Below, piece by piece: positions 31,420 through 39,132 of a DNA stretch of 49,958 nt. Source of the stretch: an uncultured Lactobacillus sp. (lineage in GTDB: Bacteria; Bacillota; Bacilli; Lactobacillales; Lactobacillaceae); NCBI RefSeq assembly GCF_902491705.1, contig NZ_CABUIW010000010.1:1-49958 (forward strand). The letters are read 5' to 3'. The position numbers were made by a program, and so were the translations under genes. How positions within the stretch are numbered: position 1 is the first letter of the stretch; every line of letters starts with the position of its first letter. The notes below the pieces were generated by a model. That model did not search any database, was not told the DNA's origin, and saw only the letters and a program-made list of their open reading frames with translations.

Positions 31420-31456
31420 AAAAAGTCCTAAGGTTTTATCCTGCGGGGCTTTTTTG
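31420..31456 (+). terminator. hslO terminator
   Basis: Imperfect stem AAAAAGTCC...AGG / CCT...GGGGCTTTTT followed by a T run. The dusB -10 box (TATAAT, 31461-31466) follows at once. Confidence 0.65.
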
Positions 31457-31490
31457 ATATTATAATAGGGTTATTTGAAAGGATGATTTG

Positions 31491-32516
31491 GTGGATAACA
31501 GCTGGAAAATTCGCGATATCACCATTCCAAACCGAGTTGTTGTTGCGCCGATGGCGGGAGTTTCAAACTCAGCATTCCGCGTTGTATGTAAGGAATTCGG
31601 AGCTGGGCTGGTTGTCTGCGAGATGATCTCGGATCACGGGATTATTTATAGAAATAAGAAAACTTTGAGCATGATGGATGTTGACCCAAGAGAACATCCA
31701 ATGAGTATTCAAATTTTCGGAGGGACCGAAGATACTCTGCTTCAGGCTGCTCAATATGTTGATCAACATACGGATGCCGATATTATTGATATTAATATGG
31801 GCTGCCCTGTACCTAAGGTTACTAAGACTGATGCAGGATCCAAATGGTTACTTGATTCAAACAAGATTTATCAAATGGTTCATGCAGTAGTACAGAATGT
31901 CCAAAAGCCAGTTTCTGTTAAAATGAGAACTGGTTGGGATAAAAAGCATGTTTTTGCTGTAGAAAATGCATTGGCTGCTCAAGAAGCAGGTGCCAGCATG
32001 CTTGCAATGCACGGTAGAACTCGAAAACAAATGTATCAAGGCGAAGCTGATTGGGAAGTTTTGCATGATGTTGCCCAAGTTTTGGATATTCCATTTGTAG
32101 CTAACGGTGACATTAGAACTCCTGAGCTTGCTAAAAAAGCTTTGGATGAAATTGGCTGTACTGCAGTGATGGTTGGCCGTGCCGCATTAGGTAATCCTTG
32201 GATTTTGAAGGATATGGTACATTATTTAGAGACTGGTGAAACCTTACCGCCACAAACTGTGCGTGAAAAGGTAGAAACTGCTAAGCACCAATTAAATGCT
32301 TTAGTTAAAATTCACGGTGAAAAGCGTGCAGTTCCTGAATTTCGTCAACAAGCTGCATACTATTTAAAGGGAATTCCCCGTTCGGCCCGTACTCGTGCTA
32401 AAATAAATGAGGTCTGGACGCGTCAAGAAGTGTATGACTTGCTTGATAACTTTGTAGATGAATACGAAAAAAGAGAAAAAGCACGTGAAGCACGACGCGC
32501 GACAATGAACAAATAA
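31491..32516 (+). CDS. dusB: tRNA-dihydrouridine synthase, DusB type
   Basis: A ~341-residue FMN enzyme that reduces specific uridines in tRNA. The N-terminal TIM barrel has 'IPNRVVVAPMAGVSNSAFRVVC', the catalytic cysteine in 'DIINMGCPVPKVTK', 'PVSVKMRTGWD', 'LAMHGRTRKQMYQGEADW' and 'FVANGDIRTPE'. A helical C-terminal tRNA-binding domain follows. GTG 31491 is chosen because AGGA ends 7 bases upstream; TTG 31488 is 3 bases earlier and only 4 bases from that site. Lysyl-tRNA synthetase starts 16 bases downstream and is co-transcribed. Confidence 0.94.
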   Translation: MDNSWKIRDITIPNRVVVAPMAGVSNSAFRVVCKEFGAGLVVCEMISDHGIIYRNKKTLSMMDVDPREHPMSIQIFGGTEDTLLQAAQYVDQHTDADIIDINMGCPVPKVTKTDAGSKWLLDSNKIYQMVHAVVQNVQKPVSVKMRTGWDKKHVFAVENALAAQEAGASMLAMHGRTRKQMYQGEADWEVLHDVAQVLDIPFVANGDIRTPELAKKALDEIGCTAVMVGRAALGNPWILKDMVHYLETGETLPPQTVREKVETAKHQLNALVKIHGEKRAVPEFRQQAAYYLKGIPRSARTRAKINEVWTRQEVYDLLDNFVDEYEKREKAREARRATMNK

Positions 32517-32532
32517 ATGGAGGAAAGATAAA

Positions 32533-34080
32533 TTGGCAAAGAATGAAATGAACGACCAATTAAGAGTTCGTCGCCAAAAGATGGACGAAATGCGCGAAAA
32601 TGGAATTGAACCATTTGGCCAAAGAAAATTTGATCGTCAAGATTTAGCACGTACTTTGGAAGAAAAGTATGGCAAAGAAGATAAAGATGAATTAAACAAT
32701 GACATGCCTAAGACCAAGATTGCTGGTCGTATGCTTGCTAAACGTGGCAAGGGTAAGGTAGGTTTTGCTGATCTTTACGACCGTACTGGTAAGATCCAAA
32801 TTTACGTACGTAAAGACATCGTTGGTGAAGACAACTACAAGATCTTCAAGAAATCAGATATTGGTGACTTCTTAGGTATCGAAGGCGAAGTTATGAAGAC
32901 TGATACTGGTGAACTTACCATTAGAGCTCTTCACGTAACATTCTTGTCAAAGGCTCTTCGTCCTTTGCCAGACAAGTACCACGGTTTGAAGGATGTTGAA
33001 GCAATTTACCGTCAACGTTACCTTGATTTGATTACTAACCGTGACAGCTACATGCGTTTTGTTCACCGTACTCAAATTATTCAAGCTATTCGTGATTACT
33101 TAAATGGCTTAGACTTTATGGAAGTTGAAACTCCAGTACTTCACAACATTCCTGGTGGTGCTGAAGCTCGTCCATTTATTACTCACCACAACGCTTTGGA
33201 CATTAACCTTTACATGAGAATTGCTTTGGAACTTCCACTTAAGCGTTTGATTGTTGGTGACATGGAACGTGTTTACGAAATCGGCCGTGTATTCAGAAAC
33301 GAAGGTTTGGACACTCACCACAACCCAGAATTTACTGAACTTGAAACCTATGCAGCATACTGGGACTTCCACGATGTTATGGATGAAGCAGAAGGTATTA
33401 TCCGTGCTGCAGCTAAGGTTGTTACTGACGATGGCAAGATTACTTACCAAGGTACTGATATTGACTTAGGCAAGCCATTCCGTCGTGTTCACATGGTTGA
33501 CCTTATCAAGGAAAAGACTGGCGTTGACTTCTGGAAGCCAATGACTCTTGAAGAAGCAACTAAGATTGCTGAAGACCATGACATCCACGTTGAAAAGTTC
33601 TGGAAAGTTGGCCACATTATTAACGCCTTCTTTGAAAAATACTGTGAAGAAACTATTGTTGACCCAACATTTGTTTACGGCCACCCAGTAGAAATCTCAC
33701 CACTTGCAAAGAAGAACGCTGACGATCCAAGATTTACTGATCGTTTCGAAATTTACATCATGGGTGAAGAATACGGTAACGCATTCTCAGAATTGAACGA
33801 CCCAGATGACCAACGTGCACGTTTTGAAGCTCAAATGGAAGAACGTGAAGCTGGTAACGACGAAGCTGATATGATCGATGAAGATTACCTTCGTGCTATG
33901 GAATACGGTATGCCACCTACAGGTGGTTTGGGTATCGGTATTGACCGTTTGGTAATGCTTTTGACTGATGCTCCAGCTATCCGTGACGTACTTCTCTTCC
34001 CAACTATGCGTCCTGAAGCAGTTCCTTCAATTGAAGCTGAAGTTAAGGCCGATATGGAAAAGAAGAACAAGAAGAACTAA
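32533..34080 (+). CDS. lysS: Lysyl-tRNA synthetase (class II)
   Basis: A 515-residue class II synthetase. The N-terminal OB-fold anticodon domain includes 'TKIAGRMLAKRGKGKVGFADLYDRTGKIQIYVRKD'. Class II motifs are 'LDFMEVETPVLHNIPGGAEARPF' (motif 1), 'ERVYEIGRVFRNEGLDTHHNPEFTELETYAAYWD' (motif 2) and 'GMPPTGGLGIGIDRLVMLLT' (motif 3). The start is TTG 32533 behind GGAGGAAAG, in operon with dusB. No T-box-like leader is visible. The C-terminus is lysine-rich (KKNKKN). Confidence 0.97.
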   Translation: MAKNEMNDQLRVRRQKMDEMRENGIEPFGQRKFDRQDLARTLEEKYGKEDKDELNNDMPKTKIAGRMLAKRGKGKVGFADLYDRTGKIQIYVRKDIVGEDNYKIFKKSDIGDFLGIEGEVMKTDTGELTIRALHVTFLSKALRPLPDKYHGLKDVEAIYRQRYLDLITNRDSYMRFVHRTQIIQAIRDYLNGLDFMEVETPVLHNIPGGAEARPFITHHNALDINLYMRIALELPLKRLIVGDMERVYEIGRVFRNEGLDTHHNPEFTELETYAAYWDFHDVMDEAEGIIRAAAKVVTDDGKITYQGTDIDLGKPFRRVHMVDLIKEKTGVDFWKPMTLEEATKIAEDHDIHVEKFWKVGHIINAFFEKYCEETIVDPTFVYGHPVEISPLAKKNADDPRFTDRFEIYIMGEEYGNAFSELNDPDDQRARFEAQMEEREAGNDEADMIDEDYLRAMEYGMPPTGGLGIGIDRLVMLLTDAPAIRDVLLFPTMRPEAVPSIEAEVKADMEKKNKKN

Positions 34081-34098
34081 ATTTAGTCTTTAATATAT

Positions 34099-34133
34099 AA
34101 AAATAACCAAGCATTTTGCTTGGTTATTTTTTG
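34099..34133 (+). terminator. dusB-lysS terminator
   Basis: Perfect 14-bp stem AAAATAACCAAGCA / TGCTTGGTTATTTT with a 3-base loop and TTG after it. Confidence 0.9.
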
Positions 34134-34194
34134 TGCCTGCGTAGTTTTTTAGGGTGTAAAATAACATTGGTTTCATGTTGGGAGGAATGAAAAT

Positions 34195-35121
34195 ATGAAA
34201 TTAAAAAAGAAGGTTACCTTTCTATCTTTAATATTGCTCTTTTTTAGTGCAATAGTTGTAGGGATGACTACTAATCAAAAAGTTGCGGCAGATGATGAAA
34301 GTTCTGCACAGTTGATAAATGAATTTTTTGATAATCGGGGAATATTGAAAAACGGTGCCAAAGCAGAGATCTTAGATGAATCACAAGTTGGACACTGGTG
34401 TGAACATCAATTTCTTATTTATGATAAAGATTATCATGATTTTGACCATATGCCTTATGGGACTTATACAATTGGAAATGAAATATATGCAACGGATTGG
34501 AAAAAGCCAAGCGATCAAAATTTAAAGGTCACATTTTATTCAACTTTGTATAATCCTAAGACCATGGCAGAAATTCAAGCAAATACTCAAGGTTCTGTGA
34601 ATATACCAGCGGGTAAAGATAGTGGATATGCTTTTTGGGTAATTAAGGTTAGATGTGATAAAGATGAAATTAAGGTCTTATCTCAAAAAGATTATGATAA
34701 AGCACCATCTTCACCATATTCAGTTAAGCAAGTTAAGAATATTTTCTTCAAGAAATTAACTCTGGAATCTAATGGGAAAGCTATAAAGAAATCAAGCTTC
34801 ATTGGTAATAAACCTAGATTTAGTTTTAGCAATGTTTCTTTAATTAAGGATGAAGTTACTTGGATGTACAGGAAGAACTTTCAACGGTCAATGATTTCAT
34901 ACAAGGGGAAACTACCTGTTCACGATTATGATTTTAAAGCTCATGTACGCGTTAATAATTTTAAACCAAGTAAAAGAAATAGAACTTACGATTTGGTAGA
35001 TAGAGACGGCGATACTATTGCTGAAATTCATGTGCCTAAGAATTCTAGAAATGGTAGTGGCACTATCAAATTAGACTTGAATTTAACCTTTGATGATTAC
35101 TTTTTTAAAGCAAAGTTATAA
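34195..35121 (+). CDS. Unrecognised secreted protein
   Basis: A 308-residue protein with a clear Sec signal peptide: basic start MKLKKK, hydrophobic core 'VTFLSLILLFFSAIVVGMTT' (about 7-26) and probable cleavage after 'KVAA' near residue 32. The mature part is charged and Tyr/Lys/Asp-rich and contains two cysteines (C69 and one near 153) that could form a disulfide. There is no LPxTG anchor, lipobox, SLAP or peptidoglycan-binding repeat that I can see. 'FWVIKVRCDKDEIKVLS' and 'GSGTIKLDLNLTFDDYF' suggest beta structure. The ribosome site GGGAGGAATGA is strong. Codon use is less biased than in neighbours, suggesting a recent or fast-evolving gene. Function unknown. Confidence 0.75.
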   Translation: MKLKKKVTFLSLILLFFSAIVVGMTTNQKVAADDESSAQLINEFFDNRGILKNGAKAEILDESQVGHWCEHQFLIYDKDYHDFDHMPYGTYTIGNEIYATDWKKPSDQNLKVTFYSTLYNPKTMAEIQANTQGSVNIPAGKDSGYAFWVIKVRCDKDEIKVLSQKDYDKAPSSPYSVKQVKNIFFKKLTLESNGKAIKKSSFIGNKPRFSFSNVSLIKDEVTWMYRKNFQRSMISYKGKLPVHDYDFKAHVRVNNFKPSKRNRTYDLVDRDGDTIAEIHVPKNSRNGSGTIKLDLNLTFDDYFFKAKL

Positions 35122-35129
35122 TAAATAAG

Positions 35130-35171
35130 ATCTCATATCTGTGTTTTAATGCATGGATATGAGATTTTTTT
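35130..35171 (+). terminator. Terminator of secreted-protein gene
   Basis: Perfect 10-bp stem ATCTCATATC / GATATGAGAT followed by TTTTTT. Confidence 0.85.
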
Positions 35172-35182
35172 ATTAAAAAGTA

Positions 35183-35210
35183 TTGCAATGTAAAAACAAT
35201 TTGCTATAAT
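35183..35210 (+). promoter_or_regulatory. tRNA-Gly unit 1 promoter
   Basis: TTGCAA (35183-35188), 16-base spacer, TATAAT (35205-35210), 12 bases before the mature tRNA end. Confidence 0.85.
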
Positions 35211-35222
35211 AATATTTGTTAT

Positions 35223-35294
35223 GCGGAAGTAGTTCAGTGGTAGAACATCACCTTGCCATGGTGGGGGTCGCGGGTTCGAATCCCGTCTTCCGCT
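35223..35294 (+). tRNA. tRNA-Gly (GCC), copy 1
   Basis: A 72-nt cloverleaf: acceptor GCGGAAG / CTTCCGC, D arm GTTC / GAAC, anticodon loop TTGCCAT with anticodon GCC, T arm GCGGG-TTCGAAT-CCCGT, discriminator T. The 3' CCA is not encoded (the DNA reads CTA), so the CCA-adding enzyme is needed. Confidence 0.96.
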
Positions 35295-35302
35295 CTAGGA
35301 TG

Positions 35303-35330
35303 AAAAGCTCACGGAAGTGAGCTTTTTTTG
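35303..35330 (+). terminator. tRNA-Gly unit 1 terminator
   Basis: Perfect 10-bp stem AAAAGCTCAC / GTGAGCTTTT with a 4-base loop, followed by TTTG. Confidence 0.85.
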
Positions 35331-35368
35331 TACCTAAAATTCTTTTGTACTTTTTTGAATAAAAAGTA

Positions 35369-35396
35369 TTGCAATGAAAAATTAGTTTGCTATAAT
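35369..35396 (+). promoter_or_regulatory. tRNA-Gly unit 2 promoter
   Basis: TTGCAA (35369-35374), 16-base spacer, TATAAT (35391-35396). Confidence 0.85.
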
Positions 35397-35408
35397 AATA
35401 TTTGTTAT

Positions 35409-35480
35409 GCGGAAGTAGTTCAGTGGTAGAACATCACCTTGCCATGGTGGGGGTCGCGGGTTCGAATCCCGTCTTCCGCT
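35409..35480 (+). tRNA. tRNA-Gly (GCC), copy 2
   Basis: Identical to copy 1 across all 72 nt, with anticodon GCC; the 3' flank again lacks an encoded CCA (CTAGG). Confidence 0.96.
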
Positions 35481-35488
35481 CTAGGATG

Positions 35489-35516
35489 AAAAGCTCACGG
35501 AAGTGAGCTTTTTTTG
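35489..35516 (+). terminator. tRNA-Gly unit 2 terminator
   Basis: Same hairpin as unit 1, 186 bases further on. Confidence 0.85.
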
Positions 35517-35554
35517 TACCTAAAATTCTTTTGTACTTTTTTGAATAAAAAGTA

Positions 35555-35582
35555 TTGCAATGAAAAATTAGTTTGCTATAAT
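35555..35582 (+). promoter_or_regulatory. tRNA-Gly unit 3 promoter
   Basis: TTGCAA (35555-35560), 16-base spacer, TATAAT (35577-35582). It must also drive tRNA-Pro, which has no promoter of its own. Confidence 0.85.
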
Positions 35583-35594
35583 AATATTTGTTAT

Positions 35595-35669
35595 GCGGAA
35601 GTAGTTCAGTGGTAGAACATCACCTTGCCATGGTGGGGGTCGCGGGTTCGAATCCCGTCTTCCGCTCCA
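35595..35669 (+). tRNA. tRNA-Gly (GCC), copy 3, CCA encoded
   Basis: The same 72-nt body as copies 1 and 2, but followed by an encoded CCA (35667-35669). A different downstream hairpin leads into tRNA-Pro. Confidence 0.96.
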
Positions 35670-35675
35670 AGATAG

Positions 35676-35705
35676 AAGGCTCACCGAATGGTGAGCCTTT
35701 TTTTG
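35676..35705 (+). terminator. Hairpin between tRNA-Gly 3 and tRNA-Pro
   Basis: Perfect 10-bp stem AAGGCTCACC / GGTGAGCCTT with a 4-base loop and a T run. The T run ends directly at the first base of tRNA-Pro, so termination must be partial or the hairpin has a processing role. Confidence 0.7.
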
Positions 35706-35779
<74 letters not shown>

Positions 35780-35786
35780 TAATCAT

Positions 35787-35815
35787 AAGCTGTCACAATA
35801 GACAGCTTTTTTCTT
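35787..35815 (+). terminator. tRNA-Pro terminator
   Basis: Perfect 8-bp stem AAGCTGTC / GACAGCTT with a 6-base loop, followed by TTTTCTTTTT. Confidence 0.82.
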
Positions 35816-35854
35816 TTTGTTATAATACACTCTAAAACTATAGGGGACATAAAG

Positions 35855-36310
35855 ATGACAGCTACTACGAAAGAAAATTATGAATTATTAGTAAAACAAG
35901 CTAAAGCACTAATTGATGGCGAAGAAGATTGGATTGCTAATACGGCCAATTTATCTGCGCTTTTATTTAATTCACTTGAAAATGTGAATTTTGCTGGAGT
36001 TTATCGCTTTGAAAATGGAGAGTTGATTTTAGGCCCATTTCAAGGGATGCCAGCTTGTGTGCATATTCAAATGGGCAAGGGCGTCTGCGGAACAGCTGCA
36101 CAAGAAAAAAGGACACAAATCGTGCCTAACGTGCATGAATTTGCTGGCCATATTGCATGCGATAGTGCTTCAAATTCAGAAATTGTTGTCCCTATTTTTA
36201 AAGACAAGAAACTTTGGGGCGTTTTTGATTTTGATTCTACTAAACTAAATAATTTTGATGAAACAGATAAAAAATATTTGACTGAAATTGCTACTGCAAT
36301 TTTTGATTAA
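35855..36310 (+). CDS. msrC: Free methionine-(R)-sulfoxide reductase (GAF domain)
   Basis: A 151-residue GAF-domain enzyme of the fRMsr (YebR/MsrC) family that reduces free methionine-R-sulfoxide. The family signature is complete: 'FAGVYRFENGELILGPFQGMPACVHIQMGKGVCGTAAQEKRTQIVPNVHEFAGHIACDSASNSEIVVPIF', with its three conserved cysteines at about 68, 77 and 102. A TATAAT at ~35820 and AGGGGACA precede the start. No terminator is visible before clpC. Confidence 0.93.
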   Translation: MTATTKENYELLVKQAKALIDGEEDWIANTANLSALLFNSLENVNFAGVYRFENGELILGPFQGMPACVHIQMGKGVCGTAAQEKRTQIVPNVHEFAGHIACDSASNSEIVVPIFKDKKLWGVFDFDSTKLNNFDETDKKYLTEIATAIFD

Positions 36311-36384
36311 ATGGATGATTATGGTCATAATAATGACGGGACAAGTTAAATTATTTTACTTACTAACGAAATAAAAGTAAAATA
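36304..36384 (+). promoter_or_regulatory. clpC upstream region with inverted repeats
   Basis: A possible promoter is TTGATT (36304-36309), 17 bases, CATAAT (36327-36332). Downstream is a perfect inverted repeat TATTTTACTT / AAGTAAAATA (36352-36361 / 36375-36384, 13-base spacer). No CtsR heptad repeats and no CIRCE element are present. Confidence 0.4.
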
Positions 36385-36414
36385 CCATAACGTATTTTAA
36401 AGGGTGGTGTTTGT

Positions 36415-38910
36415 ATGGAAAACTCATATAGTAAAAGCGCTAATCAAGTGTTGGAAATTGCGCGTGAACAAGCACAAAATTTCCATCATCGCTTGATTGG
36501 AACAGAACATGTCTTATTGGCTTTAGTAATTGAAACAGACGGTGAAGCAGGAAAGATCCTTCGCTCATGGGGCCTTACTCCTACTGCTGTGCGTGAAGAA
36601 ATTGAGCGTTACACAGGCTACGGCTCAGCTGCTAAAGCTAGTTATATGGAAATGTCTCCTAGATTGAGCTTGGCACTAGATTATGCTAAAAGACAAGCAG
36701 ATCAAGGTGGATACAAAGAAATCCAAACTAACCATATTTTGCTAGGAATAACTGCTAGTGAACAAGTTTTATCAGCAATGATCTTAAAGAACTTAAATGT
36801 TGATATTGGTCGCTTGCGTCAAGATGCAATTGATAGCTTGGAACAAGATCAAGACTTTGGCGACTCAGCTAACTGGTTAGGTAATAATAATTCATCTGCA
36901 TCAGCAGCCCCAGCACAAAAGAAACGTAAGGCTAGCACAACTCCTACTTTGGACAAGGTAGCAATTAACTTGAATCAACGCTCACGTGAAGGCGCAATTG
37001 ATCCAGTTATTGGTCGTTCTAAAGAAATTAAACGTGTAATTCAAATTCTTTCTCGCCGTACTAAGAACAACCCAGTCTTAGTTGGTGAACCTGGTGTTGG
37101 TAAAACTGCTGTAGCAGAAGCTATTGCTACAGAAATTGTTAAGAAAAAGGTACCAGAAGACTTACTCGATAAGCGTGTAATGGCACTTAACATGGGTAAT
37201 TTAGTTGCCGGTACTAAATACCGTGGTGAATTCGAAGATCGAATGAAGAAGATCTTGGATGAAATCGCTAAAGACGGCAAAGTTATTTTGTTCGTAGATG
37301 AAATGCACACTTTGATTGGTGCTGGTGGTGCTGAAGGCGCAATTGATGCATCTAACATTTTAAAGCCTTCACTTGCTCGCGGCGATATTCAAATGATCGG
37401 TGCAACTACATTTGACGAATATCAAAAATACATTGAAAAAGATCAAGCTTTGGCTCGTCGTTTCCAACAAGTTCGTCTTAATGAACCATCAAGAAAAGAA
37501 GCTTTGGCAATTTTACAAGGCTTGAAGCCAAAATATGAAAAGTTCCACCACGTAACTATTTCTGAAGCAAGTCTTGAAGACGCAGTTGATTTATCAAGCC
37601 GCTACATTTCTGACAGATTTTTACCAGATAAGGCAATCGACTTGGTCGATGAAGCTAGTGCTGCAGTAAAGATCCGCAATAATGTTGGCTCTGACGATAA
37701 GTTGGTCAAAATCAATGATGAAATCAAGAAATTGATTGACCAAAAGAATGAAGCTGCCGCAAGTCAAAACTTTGTTAAGGCTGCTCAGTTGCAAGATAAG
37801 CAAAATGCTTTGCAAGCCAAGCGTGAAAAGCTAGTTGAAACTTTGCACACTAAAATAAGCGCAAATGCAATTGTTGAACCAGAAGATATTGCTAAGGTGG
37901 TTTCAGATTGGACCGGAGTTCCAGTTACTCAAATGAAGCGTAATGAAACTCGTCAACTTGCTAACCTTGAAAGTGTCCTTCATAAACGTGTTATCGGTCA
38001 AGACAAGGCTGTTTCTGCAGTAGCTCGTGCTATTCGTAGAAGCAGAAGTGGAATCAAGGATGAACGTCGTCCAATCGGTTCATTCTTATTCTTAGGCCCA
38101 ACAGGTGTTGGTAAGACTGAATTAGCTAAGTCTGTTGCAGCTGCAATGTTTGGTTCAGAAGACAACATGATTCGACTCGATATGTCTGAATACATGGATC
38201 AAATTGCTTCAAGCAAGTTGATTGGTTCAGCTCCTGGTTATGTAGGCTATGAAGAAGGCGGCCAACTTTCAGAACAAGTTCGTCGTCATCCATATTCAGT
38301 AGTACTTCTTGATGAAGTAGAAAAGGCCCATCCAGATGTGTTCAATTTGCTTTTGCAAGTACTTGATGAAGGTTTCTTAACTGATTCTAAGGGTAGAAAA
38401 GTCGACTTTAGAAACACCATTATTATCATGACTTCTAACTTAGGTTCACGCTCATTGTTTGATGCCAATGCAGTCGGCTTTAATGCAGATAACGTAGACC
38501 AAGCTAAGGAAAGACAAAGCAAGGTTGAACAAGCAATTAAGCAATTCTTCCGTCCAGAATTTTTGAACAGAATTGATGAGACAATTGTCTTTGACGAATT
38601 AAACAAGAAGCAATTGCGTAGCATTGTTACTTTGCTTACTCATAAGTTGGTTGAACGTTTGCAAAAGAAAGGTATTACGCTTAAGCTTTCTCGCGCTGCT
38701 TTGGATAAGATCGTTCAAGATGGTTATGATCCAGAAAATGGAGCTCGTCCATTAAGAAGAGCAATCCAAAATGATATTGAAGATAAAGTGGCAGAAATGC
38801 TGATAACTGGCGAAGTTCAAAAGGGCGATACTTTGAAGATTGGTAGTCAACATGGTAAATTAAAATTTGAAGTTGAGAAATCTACCAAAAAATTGGAAAA
38901 AGTCAAGTAG
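36415..38910 (+). CDS. clpC: ATP-dependent Clp protease ATPase subunit ClpC
   Basis: An 831-residue AAA+ unfoldase that feeds ClpP. It has two Clp N-terminal repeats (1-145: 'ARE-QAQNFHHRLIGTEHVLLAL', 'RLSLALDYAKRQADQGGYKEIQTNHILLGI'), NBD1 with 'GEPGVGKTAVAEAIA' (~224), a UVR/coiled-coil middle domain near 440-480 that marks ClpC rather than ClpB, and NBD2 with 'GPTGVGKTELAKSV' (561-574). A linker 'SASAAPAQKKRKASTTP' follows the N-domain. The start has AAAGGGTGG upstream. The usual ctsR-mcsA-mcsB partners are absent. Confidence 0.96.
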   Translation: MENSYSKSANQVLEIAREQAQNFHHRLIGTEHVLLALVIETDGEAGKILRSWGLTPTAVREEIERYTGYGSAAKASYMEMSPRLSLALDYAKRQADQGGYKEIQTNHILLGITASEQVLSAMILKNLNVDIGRLRQDAIDSLEQDQDFGDSANWLGNNNSSASAAPAQKKRKASTTPTLDKVAINLNQRSREGAIDPVIGRSKEIKRVIQILSRRTKNNPVLVGEPGVGKTAVAEAIATEIVKKKVPEDLLDKRVMALNMGNLVAGTKYRGEFEDRMKKILDEIAKDGKVILFVDEMHTLIGAGGAEGAIDASNILKPSLARGDIQMIGATTFDEYQKYIEKDQALARRFQQVRLNEPSRKEALAILQGLKPKYEKFHHVTISEASLEDAVDLSSRYISDRFLPDKAIDLVDEASAAVKIRNNVGSDDKLVKINDEIKKLIDQKNEAAASQNFVKAAQLQDKQNALQAKREKLVETLHTKISANAIVEPEDIAKVVSDWTGVPVTQMKRNETRQLANLESVLHKRVIGQDKAVSAVARAIRRSRSGIKDERRPIGSFLFLGPTGVGKTELAKSVAAAMFGSEDNMIRLDMSEYMDQIASSKLIGSAPGYVGYEEGGQLSEQVRRHPYSVVLLDEVEKAHPDVFNLLLQVLDEGFLTDSKGRKVDFRNTIIIMTSNLGSRSLFDANAVGFNADNVDQAKERQSKVEQAIKQFFRPEFLNRIDETIVFDELNKKQLRSIVTLLTHKLVERLQKKGITLKLSRAALDKIVQDGYDPENGARPLRRAIQNDIEDKVAEMLITGEVQKGDTLKIGSQHGKLKFEVEKSTKKLEKVK

Positions 38911-38926
38911 TAATAGGCATTTTACC

Positions 38927-38955
38927 TTGACAAAATATCAAAAATAACATATAAT
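38927..38955 (+). promoter_or_regulatory. rpoBC promoter
   Basis: Consensus TTGACA (38927-38932), 17-base spacer, TATAAT (38950-38955), 178 bases before the rpoB start: a strong promoter for a long-leader transcript. Confidence 0.9.
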
Positions 38956-38961
38956 TTTTGC

Positions 38962-39132
38962 TGATTTAAAAAGACTGAGATTCAGGATTTTGCTGATCTA
39001 TTGTCCAGCAAAATGATAATGACAAAAACGACACACGTTGTTTTTGTCTTTTTTATGCCTAAAATTGCGGTTTTTTGAATTTGTAACAGAAATGTAATAT
39101 TTGCTTTCTTAGACAGAAAGGATGTTTTTTCC
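38962..39132 (+). ncRNA. Structured rpoB leader (Lacto-rpoB-like)
   Basis: The leader forms hairpin 1, ATTTTGCTG / CAGCAAAAT (38987-38995 / 39006-39014), then hairpin 2, GACAAAAACGAC / GTTGTTTTTGTC (39021-39032 / 39037-39048), with TTTTTT directly after it: a terminator-like attenuator ahead of the coding region. A conserved 'Lacto-rpoB' RNA motif is known upstream of rpoB in Lactobacillales; position and two-hairpin form fit, but the covariance model was not run. Confidence 0.65.

Larger units (their letters stand above)
35174..35676 (+). repeat. Three tandem 186-bp tRNA-Gly transcription units
   Basis: The tRNA starts at 35223, 35409 and 35595 are exactly 186 bases apart. Each unit carries a promoter, a tRNA-Gly and a hairpin terminator. 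Units 1 and 2 are identical from the tRNA through the terminator (GCTCTAGGATG, AAAAGCTCAC hairpin). Units 2 and 3 have identical upstream DNA, while unit 1 differs slightly there (TGTAAAAACAATTTGC). Unit 3 differs after the tRNA (CCA and another hairpin). The outer edges therefore look ancestral and the inside duplicated. Confidence 0.95.

Noticed and set aside
32400..32533. T-box riboswitch before lysS
   Set aside because: Only 16 bases separate dusB and lysS, and no T-box or specifier hairpin is visible.
36311..36414. CtsR box or CIRCE element before clpC
   Set aside because: Neither the CtsR heptad repeat (GGTCAAA type) nor TTAGCACTC-N9-GAGTGCTAA is present.
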